A stretch of DNA of 64,000 nt, taken from assembly GCF_045689235.1 (NCBI RefSeq), contig NZ_CP136864.1, forward strand, positions 2,542,001-2,606,000, in the 5' to 3' direction. The notes under the pieces were generated by a model. The model had not been told where the DNA came from. It was given only the letters and a program-made list of their open reading frames with translations, and made no database searches. Position 1 is the stretch's first letter, and every line of letters begins with the position of its first letter. Source of the DNA: Congregibacter variabilis. Lineage in GTDB: Bacteria; Pseudomonadota; Gammaproteobacteria; Pseudomonadales; Halieaceae. The position numbers and the translations under genes are program-made. Below, one piece after another: positions 62,633 to 64,000 of the stretch.

Positions 62633-62661
62633 AAAAAACCCCGGCAATTGCCAGGGTTTTT
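62633..62661 (-). terminator. Terminator after rpmG
   Basis: ACCCC-GGCAATTGCC-AGGGT is palindromic with one mismatched pair and is flanked by A6 on the left and T5 on the right, so it can end transcription both ways. The leftward rpmB-rpmG transcript reaches it 46 bases after the rpmG stop. Confidence 0.8.
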
Positions 62662-62706
62662 ATAGATGCCGTGTCTGACTCTCAGACGACAGCGGGACAA
62701 CAAAAC

Positions 62707-62862
62707 TTACTTAATTTTGCCTTCCTTATACATCACGTGCTTACGAGCCACGGGATCGTACTTCTTCATTTCCAGCTTGTCGGGAGTGGTGCGCTTGTTC
62801 TTGTCCGTGGTGTAAAAATGCCCGGTACCCGCGCTGGAGTTCATGCGAACTTTTTCTCTCAT
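62707..62862 (-). CDS. rpmG: 50S ribosomal protein L33
   Basis: 51 residues (MREKVRMNSSAGTGHFYTTD..., ending KYDPVARKHVMYKEGKIK). The pattern TGHFYTTDKNKR and the C-terminal PVARKHVMYKE are L33. It lacks the two CxxC pairs, so it is the zinc-independent type. It follows rpmB by 44 bp, the conserved rpmB-rpmG pair. Confidence 0.96.
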   Translation of the reverse strand: MREKVRMNSSAGTGHFYTTDKNKRTTPDKLEMKKYDPVARKHVMYKEGKIK

Positions 62863-62906
62863 GATGCTACCTCTTCAAATCTTTGAAAGTGAGTCGCGCT
62901 GCGTAC

Positions 62907-63143
62907 TCAGACTTTTTCGCCACGTGCTCGCAATTCGCCAAGAACGGTTTCGATGCCTTTCTTGTCGATGATGCGCATGCCCTTGCTTGAGACACGCAAG
63001 CGCACAAAGCGCTTTTCGGACTCAACCCAGAAACGATGCTGGTGCAAATTAGGCAGGAACCGGCGACGCGTGCGGTTCTTTGCGTGGGATACGTTGTTAC
63101 CGGTTACCGGTCGCTTACCGGTGACCTGACAGACTCTGGCCAT
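62907..63143 (-). CDS. rpmB: 50S ribosomal protein L28
   Basis: 78 residues, MARVCQVTGKRPVTGNNVSH start, then KNRTRRRFLPNLH and the C-terminal SSKGMRIIDKKGIE. This is the C-minus form as in other proteobacteria. A strong promoter lies about 130 bp upstream, so its transcript has a long leader. Confidence 0.97.
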   Translation of the reverse strand: MARVCQVTGKRPVTGNNVSHAKNRTRRRFLPNLHQHRFWVESEKRFVRLRVSSKGMRIIDKKGIETVLGELRARGEKV

Positions 63144-63273
63144 GATTTCCTCGCTGGACCCGAGCTGCTAAGCACCATGTGATGGTTGCTTACTCAGGCA
63201 AAAGCACTAATTTTCAATAAGTTACGCGTTTTGGGGTGTATTAAGGGAAGCTCCCCAATTCGCGGAGCGCGAC

Positions 63274-63302
63274 TTTATACCAGAAGCACCCCCGCCGGGC
63301 AA
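63274..63302 (-). promoter_or_regulatory. Sigma-70 promoter of rpmB-rpmG
   Basis: Minus strand TTGCCC (63297-63302), 17-base spacer and TATAAA (63274-63279). Transcription would begin near 63267, leaving a leader of about 124 bases before the rpmB ATG. I did not resolve a defined regulatory fold in that leader. Confidence 0.7.
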
Positions 63303-63377
63303 GCAAAGACGGGGGATAAAGTTAAGTTCATCGCTGACTTCCCGGGTCGTCGTTCCTGAACCTGGTAGACGTTTTCG

Positions 63378-63507
63378 GCGCTTCGACCCCGCCGAGCCTT
63401 TGAGTCGGCGAGACAGACGGCAGCCCCTTGAGCTGCTCGCGCATCTCCAGCAGAGCCTCAGCACTGTTAGGCGCGCTCGACGGACGCTCAAAGGACTTCC
63501 GCCCGCC
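63378..63507. repeat. Dispersed palindromic repeat, divergent copy C (inverted)
   Basis: About 130 bp in the orientation opposite to copy B. Bases 63430-63449 are identical to the reverse complement of 63632-63651 in copy B (20 of 20), and 63471-63489 to that of 63592-63610 (19 of 19). The end block GCGCTTCGACCCCGC also matches. Some 35 extra bases interrupt it near 63392-63428, and the right end is degraded. Confidence 0.7.
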
Positions 63508-63568
63508 TCGCCTAGTCAGGTCTAGATTGAGATGGTTGTGCCAGCAGTGACATGTCATGACTAAGGGT

Positions 63569-63674
63569 GGCGGTTCGACGCCGCTTTGCTCGAGCGTCCG
63601 TCGAGCGCGCTGTTTAAAACCCGGGGGCCGATGGAGATGCGCGAGCAGCTCGAGTAGAGCGGGGTCGAAGCGCT
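63569..63674. repeat. Dispersed palindromic repeat, copy B
   Basis: A 106-bp copy of the element at 9270-9375, in the same orientation, between the rpmB promoter region and radC. It keeps the outer inverted ends and the internal CGAGCGTCCGTCGAGC and CGCGAGCAGCTCGAG segments. Most differences lie in the central loop (about 63614-63628), which fits selection or constraint on the stem. Confidence 0.8.
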
Positions 63675-63705
63675 CGGAGAGTCAAGAAAGGCAATCGATC
63701 TGCGC

Positions 63706-64000
63706 CTAAATCAAACCGGCTTCTGCAAAGGAGTAACACTTACCCCTCCCGACAATCACGTGGTCCAGCACCGGCACGTCCACCAGGGCAAGCGCATCAC
63801 GCAAACGCTCGGTAATCCTGCGATCTGCAGCCGATGGCTGAGTGATTCCGGAGGGGTGATTATGCGCAAGAATCAGTGCGGCTGCCCGGTATTGCAGAGC
63901 GCGAACTACCACCTCTCTTGGGTATACAGCTGCACCATCAAGCGTACCCAAAAATATGTCATCACAGCGCAATAACCGATGCTGAGAGTCTAGAAACAGA
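63706..64000 (-). CDS. radC: DNA repair protein RadC (JAMM domain), C-terminal part
   Basis: The last 97 codons are present; the open frame continues through the window edge, so the true start is outside. The sequence FLDSQHRLLRCDDIFLGTLDG leads into the JAMM metal site AHNHPSGITQPSAAD (His-x-His then Ser-x-x-Asp) and ends VIVGRGKCYSFAEAGLI. RadC proteins have a JAB1/MPN+ fold; the original repair role is doubtful. It follows rpmB-rpmG in many genomes, reading away from dfp. Confidence 0.9.
   Translation of the reverse strand, partial: LFLDSQHRLLRCDDIFLGTLDGAAVYPREVVVRALQYRAAALILAHNHPSGITQPSAADRRITERLRDALALVDVPVLDHVIVGRGKCYSFAEAGLI

Noticed and set aside
63222..63491. Minus-strand frames in the repeat region before radC
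   Set aside because: They arise from the palindromic repeats and GC-rich sequence; stops differ between copies, and no protein family is recognisable. Kept only as a finding about a shared frame.

Overview
The window looks like core chromosome of a marine gammaproteobacterium. Gene content and order (pepP-ubiH-ubiI block beside zapA and 6S RNA; pilT/pilU, yggS-proC-yggT, metX-metW, rdgB-hemW; ftsYEX-rpoH; coaD-mutM-rpmGB-radC) match the Pseudomonas/Cellvibrionales type of gammaproteobacterium. The TtpC-type TonB system, the large TonB-dependent receptor, the TPR-hydroxylase/sulfotransferase genes and a PEP-CTERM protein suggest the OM60/NOR5 group (Halieaceae); that placement is inference. 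No tRNA, rRNA, CRISPR array, phage or intact insertion sequence was seen.

Layout. 1-2310: start of a TonB2-type energy-transduction operon (DUF3450, TtpC-like proton channel, ExbB). 2546-4705: lgt-thyA-folA. 4859-9218: NRDE protein, rppH-ptsP, HAD phosphatase. 9270-9375: first copy of a dispersed palindromic repeat. 9399-14283: ygfB-pepP-ubiH-ubiI followed by a lone gcvH. 14311-16030: zapA operon, 6S RNA, ygfA and a previously uncalled 48-residue membrane protein. 16187-21306: ilvA, rpiA, D-2-hydroxyglutarate dehydrogenase-like oxidase and serA. 21288-31436: an accessory block with a TonB-C/TPR protein, a TPR-Asp/Asn hydroxylase, a LamG PEP-CTERM protein, a TPR-sulfotransferase, a TPR-2OG-Fe(II) oxygenase and a TonB-dependent receptor. 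32308-38330: marC and the carbon operon tkt-epd-pgk-fba. 38427-42958: methyl-cycle operon (ArsR-methyltransferase regulator, metK, ahcY, metF). 42972-46649: rsmE, gshB, tonB, yqgE, ruvX. 46664-48861: pilT-pilU. 48984-55197: yggS-proC-yggT, metX-metW, DUF4426, rdgB, hemW. 55194-60090: trmB, DUF423, rpoH and ftsY-ftsE-ftsX. 60175-64000: rsmD, coaD, a small secreted protein, mutM, rpmG, rpmB, two more repeat copies and the 3' part of radC.

The most interesting signals are regulatory or non-coding. A near-perfect CIRCE element (HrcA operator) lies in front of rpoH. A well spaced sigma-54 promoter lies in front of the PEP-CTERM gene. A perfect 12-bp inverted repeat overlaps the promoter of the methyl-cycle operon, whose mRNA seems almost leaderless. 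A dispersed palindromic repeat family has three copies here. The 21-31 kb block may be a modification and uptake system built around protein hydroxylation and sulfation, but its substrate is unknown.
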